A stretch of DNA of 64,000 bases from Punctularia strigosozonata HHB-11173 SS5 (lineage: Eukaryota > Basidiomycota > Agaricomycetes > Corticiales > Punctulariaceae): contig NW_006767441.1 in assembly GCF_000264995.1 (NCBI RefSeq), positions 1,314,370-1,378,369 on the forward strand, in the 5' to 3' direction. This document shows positions 24,662 through 35,611 of this stretch, piece after piece. A program made the position numbers and the translations under genes. Below the pieces are notes generated by a model that did no database searches, was not told the origin of the DNA, and saw only the letters and a program-made list of their open reading frames with translations. Position 1 is the stretch's first letter, and the number at the start of each line of letters is the position of its first letter.

Positions 24662-25113
24662 TCAGCCCTTAATGATGCGCGGTATACCCCTCAGACTATG
24701 TTGCTTTTCACTCCTCGTTGTTTCTGTCCGGTCCGCTCTCGATGTTATCTACATTACCTACAGGTGTACATGTGCGCAATACCCTTCCCTGTTTGATGTG
24801 GTTCGGGCACAGCAATGGCAGGCAGAAGAAGGGATAGAGCAGCTCTAGAGCTCTCGAGATCCCGGCGGGCTGCTGGTAAAGTTAGCGTGGTTTCACGTGC
24901 GTCGCGTCAGTGAATGACACCCGACGGCTGCCGGCTGTCCCATACTTCAGGCTTGCACCCGAGACGGCAGGCCTGCGGCCTAGGTGTCCTGTGTTTCCCT
25001 TATACACTCCTTACGACTTGCTCACGAACCGCTCGTTATCTTTGTCTCTCTGGCATTGAACTATCGGGCTTAACTTGCTTTGTGCTGTTGTAACACCTAC
25101 TAGATTCACCTCG
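24662..25113. other. Intergenic
   Basis: About 450 bp between STU2 and GPT2, both plus strand. I see only 3' and 5' flanking sequence. Confidence 0.5.
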
Positions 25114-27995
25114 ATGAGCGACGCTTCGCATAAGACCAGCATCGCCTACGATGCCTCACTGGTCCTATGGCAGGCTATCGTCAACATCTTCTTCCGGGAG
25201 ATTCGTCCGCGCGGGGCATACAACATCCCGCGGATTGGGCCCGTCATCTTCGTCGGGGCGCCTCATTCAAATCAGGTGAGTTCACCGCTCAGCCCGCCGG
25301 CGATCCCGGACTGATGTGGTGTGGTCAGTTCTTGGATCCACTGCTCCTGATGCTCGAAGTGCACCGGGAGACCCGGCGACATGTTCAATTTCTTATAGCA
25401 GCAAAGAGTATGCAGCGGAGGGCGATTGGGTTCTTTGCGGGCTTGGTGTCGAGCAGTGAGTGATGTGGTATCAATCGCTTAGCAGGCGTGCTGAGAGTAT
25501 ACAACAATTCAGTTCCTGTTCGACGAGCCGTGGACGAAGCCAAGCCAGGGAAGGGGACAATTCAGCTCTCTCCCGATGACGCATGCCTTGTCCTCGGCCA
25601 GGACACTGAGTTCGCCAAGCAGCTTGCTCCGAAGATGCAGATTTTGCTGCCGAGGACAGTCGGATCGAGCGTTGCGGAGGTCGTGGAGGTGATCTCGGAC
25701 ACAAAAGTGCGGATCAAGCGTGAATTTGGTGGAGACAGCGGGAAGGGAACCGCCCGTATCCGCGAAAAGCAGTCAGAACTGCTCCAGTCCGGAGAGAAGG
25801 GCTTCACGTACAAGACGTTGCCGTTCATTAACCAGAAAGATATGTACCAACATGTTTACCAGACGTGTAAAGAAGGGGGCTCGATTGGCATCTTTCCCGA
25901 AGGTATGTTTTGTTCATTAATAGGCACTGAGGAGTATACGGAGATCTATTTTCAGGTGGAAGCCACGACCGAACCGATTTACTCCCGTTAAAAGCTGGTG
26001 TCTCGGTCATGGCCCTCGGAGCTATGGCAGACGATCCGAATGTCAAGGTTAAGATCGTTCCGGTCGGATTATCCTACTTCCATCCGCACAAGTTCCGGTC
26101 CCGTGCGGTGGTCGAGTTCGGGACAGCGATGGACGTACCGTCAGAGCTCGTTGAGCTTTTCAAACAGGGCGGCGCCCAAAAGCGCGACGCTGTCGCTAAA
26201 CTCATGGATCTCGTGTACGATGGCTTGAAGACGGTCACCATCAGAGCGCCCGACTATGACACACTAATGGTACGATGACCTTGCTCCTCGCGAGAGCTGT
26301 GAAGTTCATTACGTGTAGGTCATCCAAGCTGCCAGGCGCCTATACCGGACGCCCGGGCAGCATCTGACGTTAGGTCAAGTCGTGGAGCTTAACAAGAGGT
26401 TCTTGGAGGGCTACAACCACTTCAAAGACGAGCCGAGAATACAGCAGCTGCGTACGGATGTACTGAAGTACAACCGCCTCGTTCGAGATTTGGGCTTGCG
26501 AGACCATCAGGTAGGCACATACCTGAACCAGACGGTTTCGAATTCCTGATGGTTGGAACAGGTGCCATTAGCTCAGAGGGCTACATGGAAAACGCTTGGA
26601 TTGCTGTTGTACCGCATTGGCCTTCTGCTAGTTTGGAGCGTGTTCGCATTACCGGGAGTCATCCTCAATGGACCAATCTTCATAACAGCGAAGATCATGT
26701 CAGCGAAAAAGGCGAAAGGTACAATGTCTTGGTTCCTGTCAAATTTCTGGCTCACTTTCGCGCAGAGGCTCTGGCCGCATCTACTGTCAAGATCGCTGGT
26801 CGTGACGTAGTCGCTACATGGAAGATCCTCATTTCATTAGGTCTCGCTCCCCTGCTCTACACCTTCTACTCCATCCTGGCGGTGGTCATCGCTGCGCGGT
26901 TCGGCGCCCCTCTCAAGTGGCGCATCGCAGCACCGCTGTTATTCATCTTTGCATCGCCGTTCATTGGATATGCAGCACTGAAATTTGGAGAAGCCGGTAT
27001 GGACGTGTTCAAGTTAGTTTCGTCATGCTGGTAGTGACTGCTTGCTAACGAAGGTTCAAAGATCCCTTCGTCCCTTGATCCTTGCCCTGCTCCCCGGTCA
27101 TCAGAAGCAACTGAACAAGCTAAAGGAGATGAGAGCACAACTATCGAATGAGTTGGCGGATGTCATAAACACGTTTGGACCCAAACTGTACCCCGACTTC
27201 GACCAGGTGCGTCAATAATTCACAACTCAGGGCATTGTGTCTGACTGCTGGATATACAGGCGAGGATCCTCATTCCATCTGCCAAACCCCCTCCGTCGAC
27301 TCCCCGTGACTCCCGTGGGCAGAGCATCGCCGCAGGCCATGATGGGAACGATAGCATATTGGCGCATCCTATGGTGTGTCCTATCCCGCATCATGCTTGC
27401 TATTTTAGGTGTTCATGGTCAACAGACGTGGCTTGATGAGAAGCTTTTCGGATGGAGCACTAGTTCGAAGCGAGGCACGAGTGCCTGGGCAGGGGGTTCC
27501 AAGAGCCACGATGCAAGCACGCTAGCGACGCCGGACGATTCGGACGACGAAGATGCCGGCGATTATGATAACGTTCTCGGCTACCTGCCCAGTCAGGATC
27601 TTCGCGTGCCTCCCTCCCAAAAGTCGCGGAGTCGCAATGGATCTTACGCCGACCTGCAAAAGCTGCGGCTCACGAAGCCCGATGAGGATATGCCGTCGTC
27701 GTCGACTACTACCGCGACAGAAGCCCGAACGGCGGTAGGTGACGAGGGTGAAGGGTCGTCCCCCACGGAGAGGTTGCGGTACCGCGGAGCCCATCGTGAC
27801 CGAAGAGGCAGCCTCACAGACTTGATCGCGGTCGAAAGAATAGGGACCGTTGATCGCGAGGAGTCGTTCAAGGTAAATGTTTCACATTCTCTTTCTGGTG
27901 ATTCGATCGCTGATCAACCCGAACCACAGGAAGCTACAGAAGAACTGAATGCCGAGATTTCCAAAAACAGAGCGGCACACGACAGCAAGGCGTGA
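25114..27995 (+). CDS. GPT2: Glycerol-3-phosphate/DHAP O-acyltransferase (Gpt2/Sct1)
   Basis: Catalyses sn-1 acylation of glycerol-3-phosphate (and DHAP), the first step of glycerolipid synthesis, at the ER. ATG at 25114 gives MSDASHKTSIAYDASLVLWQ. Acyltransferase block I is GAPHSNQFLDPLLL, block III FPEGGSHDRTDLLPLKAG (split by an intron), and block IV resembles VKIVPVGLSYFHPHKFRSR. Two hydrophobic clusters follow: GLLLYRIGLLLVWSVFALPG with VILNGPIFITAK, and APLLYTFYSILAVVIAARFG with APLLFIFASPFIGYAALKFG. These are the membrane segments after the catalytic domain. A cytosolic Ser/Asp-rich tail ends at TGA 27993-27995 and is a likely phosphorylation region. About ten short introns. Length and order match fungal Sct1/Gpt2. 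Confidence 0.93.
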
Positions 27996-28413
27996 ATGAC
28001 GGCGCTATTGGATCTCCCAATGACGATGTATCGTTCGTTTTCCTTATGCAGCGCGACTTCCTGTTGTGTCTGTATAGCTCTTTGTACCATTCCTTAACAT
28101 CGCTAATCAGGATCAGTTGATCGTCGTTGTGCCGTTACGGTTGGGCTTCTTACTCGTCAAGAGACTTCCCGTACGCAACGAGGAGCCGTCAGGTCGGTAT
28201 CCCGCGAACTTTGATTAGGGCGCTGTGCTTCAGATAATGCTTGGGAAACTACTGATCGAGATATGAACTAGGATAGACGACCACGTTCCCAATGAATGAG
28301 CGAAATAGACTGGGACTGACCTCATTCCCGCAATTCGTGCAGCTGCAACAGTATCACGGTCACTATACTGGATTGCTTCGAAGCTCCTGTTCCCTTACCA
28401 TAAATCATTTGAT
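27996..28413. other. Intergenic, convergent
   Basis: About 420 bp between the convergent ends of GPT2 and the small unknown gene. No gene is seen. Confidence 0.4.
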
Positions 28414-28877
28414 TCATTGAAGAACTATTATCGGTGTGGTGGTATAAACATTGTCGGTCCTGCATTGTTGGAAGTAGAACACCAACCTGTATGTGAGTGC
28501 AGCCGGTTTGCGTCTGCCTGTAGTTTCCGAACGCAAGAGGTCCGAGGTCCATGCATCGTAGCTCTTTCTGTCAATCAATGGCTTTGACATGAACGGTGGT
28601 CCCGATTCGAGGTAGGCGGTAGAAAGGTTACCATTCCCTCGACGCCTCCCACCACGGAACTTAAGCCAGTCAGCTGGACATACATGACGTGAATCCCGAT
28701 GTGCGCGTACTGTTTCGTGATGATATAGAGGGGCTTCCCCCGGGAGGAACCTGCAACGATTTGAGCACTGATCTTTAACTGAACAGCGAGACGAAGATCG
28801 CAAGATCTAGGTTTACCACATTTCTCCACGAGTAGATAGGGCTCATTGTCGGAAATACTCCCTGATGAGTCGGACAT
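28414..28877 (-). CDS. Small hypothetical protein, two-exon model (128 aa)
   Basis: I do not recognise the family. ATG at 28877 gives MSDSSGSISDNEPYLLVEKC. A 77-nt GT-AG intron (28674-28750) joins KISAQIVA to ADWLKFRGGRRRGNGN, and the frame closes at 28414. Both parts are open and protein-like; the second contains DRKSYDAWTSDLLRSETT. Without splicing, the first frame stays open for 101 codons, so a single-exon protein is the alternative. A further intron near 28490 is possible, so the C-terminus is uncertain. It shares strand with MAP1 but lies 350 bp downstream of that gene's stop. Confidence 0.4.
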
Positions 28878-29226
28878 AACCCCACGAGATGTGGCGGGGC
28901 ACACAAGGTGGTAATCTTAGGAGAAACGCGGCCAATTAAGTCGGGGTGGAGGTAACGCTAGCAGAAGTACTCGGTGGGATCTTTACATGACGATCGAGCG
29001 TCCCGGTTGCGTAAAACGATGTCCTGGGAAACGGCGCGGGCTGTGGTGACGCCCGGCAACTCGTTATCTCCCAGTGATAAGACATTCCGTGCAGCGGACA
29101 CATGATCTCCCCTCGCGACCCATGTCATCCTTCTCCGACGGGAAGGCTCTTCCAGTAACCCGCGGCCAAAGAGTCGCGATAAAGGAGAAGCCGAACTCGT
29201 ACTCGCAGAAGGCCGGCAACGGAGAT

Positions 29227-31263
29227 TTACTCTTCTCCAAGGTCTTTCCTTGGCTGACCCTTGGTCAGAATCTCGACGCCATCTTCGGTTATTCTGAGCG
29301 AATCGAAATCTGTTTAGTCTGCAAAGCTTCCAAAGTCGAGAGAGACGTAACATACAGCAGGGTCTCCTCGAACTGTGCGCTGAGCTTGCCGTCCGTAGTC
29401 GTAGCGGTCCAGTTGTCCGGCCAATGAACCTCCCCCCAATTGCCACCCAAGTTGATCATCTGTGGTAGAAACGCGGAGGCATATCGAGATCAGATTAAGG
29501 AAGCACGCAAGAACGACGCAGGGGTGGCAATCCGTACCGGCTCAATGGTAAAGCACTATGGTCATATGATCAGTACCTGTGCACTGCGCACACGAGCCGT
29601 TACTGAACGCTCACCATTCCCGGCTTCATCGTGCCGACCTGTACCGCGGTTCTCAGTCAGTGCAAGCCGAATACGGTATGTCCAAGATACCCACAGCTTT
29701 GTTTTTAGCATAGTGCGGGATGTTCGGCGCGGTGTGGAACAGGTCGTTAACGCCGTGGCCAGTGTACGTGCGGACGACGGAGCAACCATGGTCGCGAGCA
29801 ACAGGTTCTCTGTAGGCACACGTTCAGTTAGTTGTGTTGTTATACGCTGAGAGCATACTCGCATTGTCTTTCCGATGTCGCGGAAAAGCGCGCCCGGTTT
29901 GCACTGCTTTATTGCTTCGAATAGGGATTTCCTGGCCGCCCGCATTACCCTCCACGCGTCATCGTCCACTTTCCCAACAGGGTAAGTCTCGTTGAGATCG
30001 GCATGGTATCCTGTGAACGGCGTTCATCTGAGCGTTCGGTGCTTTTTGCGTGCGCAGCAGGAGTAGAGCACGGACCCTGATAGTAAAGTGACACGTCTGC
30101 CCGTAGCATGCAGTCAGCGATGACATCGGAAAACGAGCAGCGGCAGGGTTGGCACAGTACCGATGTTGATGATATCGCCTTCTCGGAGTCGCCGTTGATC
30201 GGGGATCCCGTGGCAGATGACTTCGTTAATCGAACTGGGCACGTCGCAGCGTTATCGTGGTGTCTCTGTCGGGGCAGCGGGAAGAGGTGGTACTTACGTG
30301 CAGACGGACTTCGGGAATTGACGGTAGTTCAGCGGAGACGGGTACGAATCGCGCTTGATCGTCTCTTCGTGCACGATGGCGTCTATCTCGTCTGTAGTGA
30401 TCCCCGGTCTGACGTTGGAGGCTGCGATGTCCAACACCTCGCGTGCTAACTGCATGTCATTCTCGTGAGGAGCATCCGGTGGATCAGCGAATTCTATTAT
30501 GTACCCTGCAGACCTTCCGCATCTTGTCTTGCTCTTCCTTGCTCAATTGGCGGGGCGGCTGACCCCACGCTCTTTCCTCAGTCACAGGCCGTCCTATCAA
30601 AGGGAAAACAAGGGGACGGGCGTTGGCTCACATCGTTTCCTTAAACCGGGAGAATATATGCTTCAGCGTACCATCGCGGCGTTCTGCGTAATCCGGTCGA
30701 GGTATGTGGTCAGGGACGGCACGCTTCGGTGAAAGTGGATAGACGGGTCGCAATTTTCCTGTGAAGGAGATATCCCAGTCGGGAATGTATGCGCCTTCGA
30801 CTGGATATGAAACAGACGATCTCGGTGTTCAGTAAGAGACGATGTCAAGCCCGAAACAGCAACGCACTGCCCGGTTCATTGAAATCTTTGTTATGCGCTT
30901 TGCTCGCCGAGACGACCGAGTGTATGATCTTATGGGTTTTCTGCGGGCGGTTGAGCGGCGACGTTACTATGCGACTGAAGTGCCAAGGCCTTACCCCTAA
31001 CGAAACGGATACGTTCACGCAGACGTCAAGCCACCACAAAACCTCTCCATAACTAAATGACGTACAATTGGCTTTGAAACAATCCTGATCGCAGAAGAAC
31101 GAGCCTTGAATACCTAGTCTTCGCAGAGTATGAGATCTACCAGACAGCAGTCATCGGACGATCGAAGGAGAGCTGACTTTTGGCAAGTAGGACACTCCAG
31201 CCGAGAAGGAGGCTTCCCGTTCTTGCAGTTGTCACTCTGACAGGGAATGCCGGCGCCGCTCAT
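29227..31263 (-). CDS. MAP1: Methionine aminopeptidase 1
   Basis: Removes the initiator Met from nascent proteins; the N-terminal zinc finger docks type 1 enzymes to ribosomes. ATG at 31263 opens [13 protein letters not shown], then LECPTCQK, an intron, and [18 protein letters not shown], which makes the paired Cys finger. The next segment, [20 protein letters not shown], precedes the catalytic domain and is typical of eukaryotic MetAP1. The pita-bread domain follows, with [20 protein letters not shown], an exon reading [44 protein letters not shown] and SAQFEETLL. It ends [20 protein letters not shown] with stop at 29227-29229. About ten short introns, all small. The metal ligands occur in the expected order, though not every one was checked residue by residue. 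Confidence 0.92.
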
Positions 31264-31742
31264 CGAGGATACAGACCAAGATCGCAGTTCCGGGCGAGCC
31301 GGGGACAAAAACTATCATCACGTGGCGGGGGATAGAGAGGCTACACGATGGTAGTACTAGCATTAAGCATTAGAAGTACGCTCTAATATACGCGGGGAGC
31401 TGGATACTACCGAGAGCGCATCCGCTCAATATAGGACACGACGAAGATACGGGAGAGGTACGATGCGTGGACGAAGACGAATGGGTGCGAACAATACGGG
31501 GTGCGGCATGATCTAGAAACGGTAATGTATGCGTGCGGACGGGCGGGCGGGACGAGATGCATGAAGAAAGCGATGAAGCGCGATGAGTGAATAAGATTAA
31601 AGCATGCCGATGCGGGGTGCAATATTGAGCTTCATGAGGAGAGCCTCATAAGTCAGCGGGGCGGGCGGGACGTTCCGAGACGCGTGGCGTGCAGCGTGCG
31701 TGAGGCGAGGCAGCGTGCGGGAAAGAGGTGGACGGGCGCGGG
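31264..31742. other. Intergenic between MAP1 promoter and upstream minus-strand gene
   Basis: About 480 bp holding the MAP1 promoter and the 3' flank of the next minus-strand gene. No gene is seen. Confidence 0.4.
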
Positions 31743-32423
31743 CTAGCGACGGAGACGATCGTCATGATCCGGGCGCTCGAGTTTGAATGCTATGGTCGGG
31801 TCCGCGGCGGCTCGAAATAGTTTCGTGTAGTGCGCCGGACCGAAAATCTCCACAAGGTCCGCCTGGTGTGACTGAATCCACTCGGGCGGCGGCAATGCAC
31901 GAACGGTCCGAGTGAACCCTTCCCGGGGGTCCGAGTCCTCTTTGACGAGGGTAAGGACGCCGGTGAGCAGGCATTGAATCATGTTCACAAGGTCTTGGAT
32001 GGCGCGGACGTTGTGCCGCATCGCCGGGAACAGGGCCCCGTGAAAGACCATCTGCCACTGGAGCTGGCGCTCGGGTGAGAAGAACGAAGAGGCGTTGACT
32101 GGAATTTGCAGGCGAAAGTTCGGAGTCCGGGGAAGCCCGCCGGCGGAACGGTATGGACTGGGACATTCGAGAGATATGAGCATGCGAGGGTCGGCGGGCG
32201 TAATTTCACGAAAGCCGTGATTCTGGATTAGCTGAGTTTTGAGCGTCAAGAACCACTTGCGGGCGCGGGCGTAGGTCGTGCCGAGTGCATCGGCGCTGGT
32301 GAGAGGAATTCGTGTACGGTTGGCCCATTCGGCCATATGCGCGACATCGTTCGAAAACACTAGTTGCGGAGGTGCGCTGCCAGCCATGGCGGTCTCTGAC
32401 ACGCGCTGCAATGCGGACTGCAT
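31743..32423 (-). CDS. Hypothetical protein (about 226 aa)
   Basis: Not recognised. A long uninterrupted exon starts at ATG 32423 (MQSALQRVSETAMAGSAPPQ) and stops at 31743-31745 (DDRLRR). It reads as a folded alpha-helical protein with no signal peptide or TM helix: AHMAEWANRTRIPLTSADAL, RARKWFLTLKTQLIQNHGFR, VNMIQCLLTGVLTLVKEDSD. The frame is open upstream to a good acceptor (TTTCTTTCAG, ending about 32473). An upstream exon starting near 32720 (MTIVGPPNFIPRAERWA, GTACCT donor) could therefore add about 34 residues. Confidence 0.6.
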   Translation of the reverse strand: MQSALQRVSETAMAGSAPPQLVFSNDVAHMAEWANRTRIPLTSADALGTTYARARKWFLTLKTQLIQNHGFREITPADPRMLISLECPSPYRSAGGLPRTPNFRLQIPVNASSFFSPERQLQWQMVFHGALFPAMRHNVRAIQDLVNMIQCLLTGVLTLVKEDSDPREGFTRTVRALPPPEWIQSHQADLVEIFGPAHYTKLFRAAADPTIAFKLERPDHDDRLRR

Positions 32424-34000
32424 CAGTCGGGATAGCTCGTGCTTCTCGGGCGTCAACAAAGAGCTCACCTGAAAGAAACGGATTATCGGTCGCTAATAAC
32501 TTGTGTGCACTTGGTGGCGACACAGAGAGACGCAACGGGTTATCGCGACTAGTCGGCGACGGGCAACAGTAACGAGGAGAATAGCAAAGAATACGGGGGA
32601 GGTCGTCCGCGACGATGGAGAAAGCAAAAGGAACCCGGCGGGCTTATAGGTACGGCCCAGCGCTCGGCTCGGGGAATAAAGTTGGGGGGTCCGACAATTG
32701 TCATCGCTGAAACACGAGGCTGGAAATACAAGCGCACGCCGTAAAACGTGTCTATCAGAGCTGCACCCGGCACGGGACTTTCCCTTTACGGCTCAATCGC
32801 ACGCTCCCACCCGCTTCGCTGCCTTATTTGCCCCCAAAAAGTCCATGTTGAAAATATATACGGTCGCCGCTGCGCCACAGTTTCAGGCGCGATATTTGGC
32901 GTCTCGACGACGCCGCCAAAAAAAATCACCGAACGCCGCTCGTATTTGATCTTGCGGCCCTGGGGAAGCCCGGAAGGAATGGCTTCATGCGCGGGCTCGG
33001 CGAATCTCGTTCGCTTGCACGGCGTCGCGCAGAGCTGAAACCTTCGCGACCGCTCGGCGGCTTGGGCGCCCCGTCGTCCTTCCACATAGGGGATTGTTTT
33101 TTTTTTTTTTTTTTTTTTGCTACGGAGCATACAATTTATATATCATATCGTATCAACCAGAGCGCCGTCTGCCGGAATTGCAGCCCAGGCGCCGTCGATC
33201 GCAATGTGATGGCGTGAACAACGCCTTCCGCTTGCGGCTTCCACCCCCTTCGTCCCGAAACGCTGCGCCACCTCGACAGACCTCGACCCGCTATCGGCTA
33301 CGGAGATGTGTGTGCGCGCTAACCAGAGCCGAGTATCGGACGTGGCTGACCCGATTCGATACTACCGATTCGGGGTGCGTTTCGCATACAAACAAAAATC
33401 GCGTGCCACCGCTGCCAACAGGGTTATTACACTCCGTAAAGTCACTTTAGCCGCAGATAGGCATTCATGCAATATTCATGAATGGGGCAATCTTTTGGCG
33501 TCATTGGCATGACGGCAGGTGCGCGCGAAATCGGAGGGTCAGCCCGGAAACTTCTATCCTTTCAGGGTCCTGGATGAGGTCGAAAAGCCTCCGTTGCTTC
33601 TCAGGAACGTCGAGTAACCTCGTGGTGTACGAGTGTCGTCGTTCGTCAGGCGTGGCATACGGTATTTTGGTGAACGCAAACGGATAGCCCGAGACCTAGC
33701 ATAAGATGCGAACCGGCCATACATCGTTAGGTCGGCCTGGTTGCCATATCGCAACCACCTCGATCTGACGGTGCAGCACGAAGTACTGAAGTGGCCGGAA
33801 GAGGGAAGGTCTAGAACGGTGAACGTATCGTACAACTCGGACTTTGGGAAGAACAGAAGCTGGGCGAGACTCGCAGCGTCATAGGCAGAGGCCACGTGCG
33901 CGACCGGGTAGAGAGAAAGGCGATAGTGGCTGTGCTCTACTAGCCGCACCGAGGGCACGAGTCATTCTCTTGACACCCGACTACGAGCTCGTCCATTACG
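32424..34000. other. Large divergent intergenic region
   Basis: About 1.6 kb between the unknown minus-strand gene and GCN3. It holds a 22-T run at 33097-33118. Opposed open frames around 33554-33958 (134 codons on minus, no ATG start) look protein-like in places but lack homology I can name. No gene is supported. Confidence 0.4.
33097..33118. repeat. Poly-T run (22 nt)
   Basis: Twenty-two consecutive T bases, the longest homopolymer in the window. It could be a nucleosome-depleting promoter element or an assembly-sensitive site. Confidence 0.95.
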
Positions 34001-35611
34001 ATGGCTGCCATAACCTTGAAATCGCCTAGCTCCTCATTTTCGGGGACAAGATCCAAAGACGTGGCTGACTCCTCGCTCGTTCAAGATGTCATTGCCGAGG
34101 AAGAATCCTGTCCAGCTGCGTCTATCGCAGGCAACTTCGACATTTATTCAACGTATCAGCGGATATTACGCGACGATCAAGTGGGTCCACACTTGCCTGC
34201 GTTTCAGCCTTGAACCTCAAACGTGTATATGGTCAGATAGCCACTCCTTTGGCTGCCATCCTGGCCCTGACAGAGCTGATCGAGAAATCCACGGGTGCGC
34301 GCGATTGCATGCTATGTTGAAATCCGTGTATAGAATTCACGTTCTTTGGAACAGCCGGGACCATGTTCGAGCTTGTGAAGGCATTAGAAGACGGCGCTGA
34401 AGAGCTGAAAAAGCGGACACCCAATCCGATAAGCCTCAACGCGGGTTGCGAGTTGTTTATAGCTTTTGTGACACTCTTCCCGCACGAATCCGATGTATGT
34501 ACCGGCTTTTATCTCCGTTCTCGCACGTCCTCTGAGCTCAAGCGCCTATCCGCTCTTCTCGAAGAGTTTCGCCGAGCTCAAAACGGAGTTGGTGAAGCAG
34601 GGTCAGAAATATGCTGCAGATGCCCTCCGCTATCGTGACAGAATTGCGGATCTTGTCCTCGGCTTCATTAAGGATGACTCCGTGGTGCGCGCCCCTTTTC
34701 ACAGTTGGTGGCAACTCGTTATCGATTAATTCATGTGAGAAAGATCCTCACGCATTCTTATTCACGCGTCGTCATGAAGGCGCTGCTAAACGCACACAAG
34801 CACAAGCGCATTTCCGTCTATGTAACGGAATCCCGCCCCCGTGGACTCGGGTCAGGCAAATAGCGGCGGCCTCGGAGCGCACCATGCTGACTTATGTGCT
34901 TATCTACAGGATCATGACTTACGAGAAGCTTACGAACGCCGGGATTCCCTGTACGATCGTGCTCGACTCCGCAGTTGCCTACGTGATGGACAAGGTCGAT
35001 TTCGTCCTCGTTGGGTCGGAAGCCGTGGTGGAGAGCGGCGGGCTGATTAATTCGGTTGGAAGCAACCAGATGGCCATTATCGCGAAAAGCGCCAACAAGC
35101 CATTTTACGCCTTGGCGGAGAGGTATGGATCGCCTCGTGGGAGATAGATGAGCTCTCGACTGACGCACGTTGTTACCAGCTACAAGTTTCACAGGCTATT
35201 TCCGCTATCACAGTACGACCTACCAACGCATAATCCGCAGACGCTCTCGTTTCTGCGTCCACCGCAGCGACCTGGCCCTGTACTTACAGCGCGGCCCTCA
35301 GTGGCACCTATGGGATCTTCTAGAACAACATCATCGCTTACGGGATTGGTCCATCCGACCCTCGCTTCTTCCGCTGGACGAAGCTCTACATCAGCGTCTT
35401 CGGTGCAATTGACCATGACCCCGGATCAAATTGCGTTGAATCCGGACGTAGATTACACAAGGTATGATGCTCGGCATCTTGCTGAAGCGAACCTGAACAC
35501 ATGGTTGGCTTCGCGTACAGGCCGTACTTGATCTCCCTCGTGTTTTCGGACGTGGGCATCCTCACACCCGAGGGCGTAAGTCAATATCTCGTCGGGATGT
35601 TTGCAGGGTGA
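34001..35611 (+). CDS. GCN3: Translation initiation factor eIF2B subunit alpha (Gcn3)
   Basis: The regulatory alpha subunit of eIF2B, the guanine-nucleotide exchange factor of eIF2; it senses phosphorylated eIF2 and so mediates stress control of translation. ATG at 34001 starts an N-terminal extension of about 45 residues before [15 protein letters not shown]. Then come [96 protein letters not shown] and [20 protein letters not shown], the last across an intron. A Ser/Thr-rich insertion (about 35220-35420) precedes NPDVDYTR and the end [20 protein letters not shown]. Stop TGA is 35609-35611. About nine introns. GIR2, another partner of the Gcn system, lies 9.5 kb away but is not linked by layout. 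Confidence 0.93.

Noticed and set aside
33554-33958. 134-codon minus-strand ORF upstream of GCN3
   Set aside because: It lacks an ATG at its start, the plus strand is also open in pieces, and no family is recognisable.
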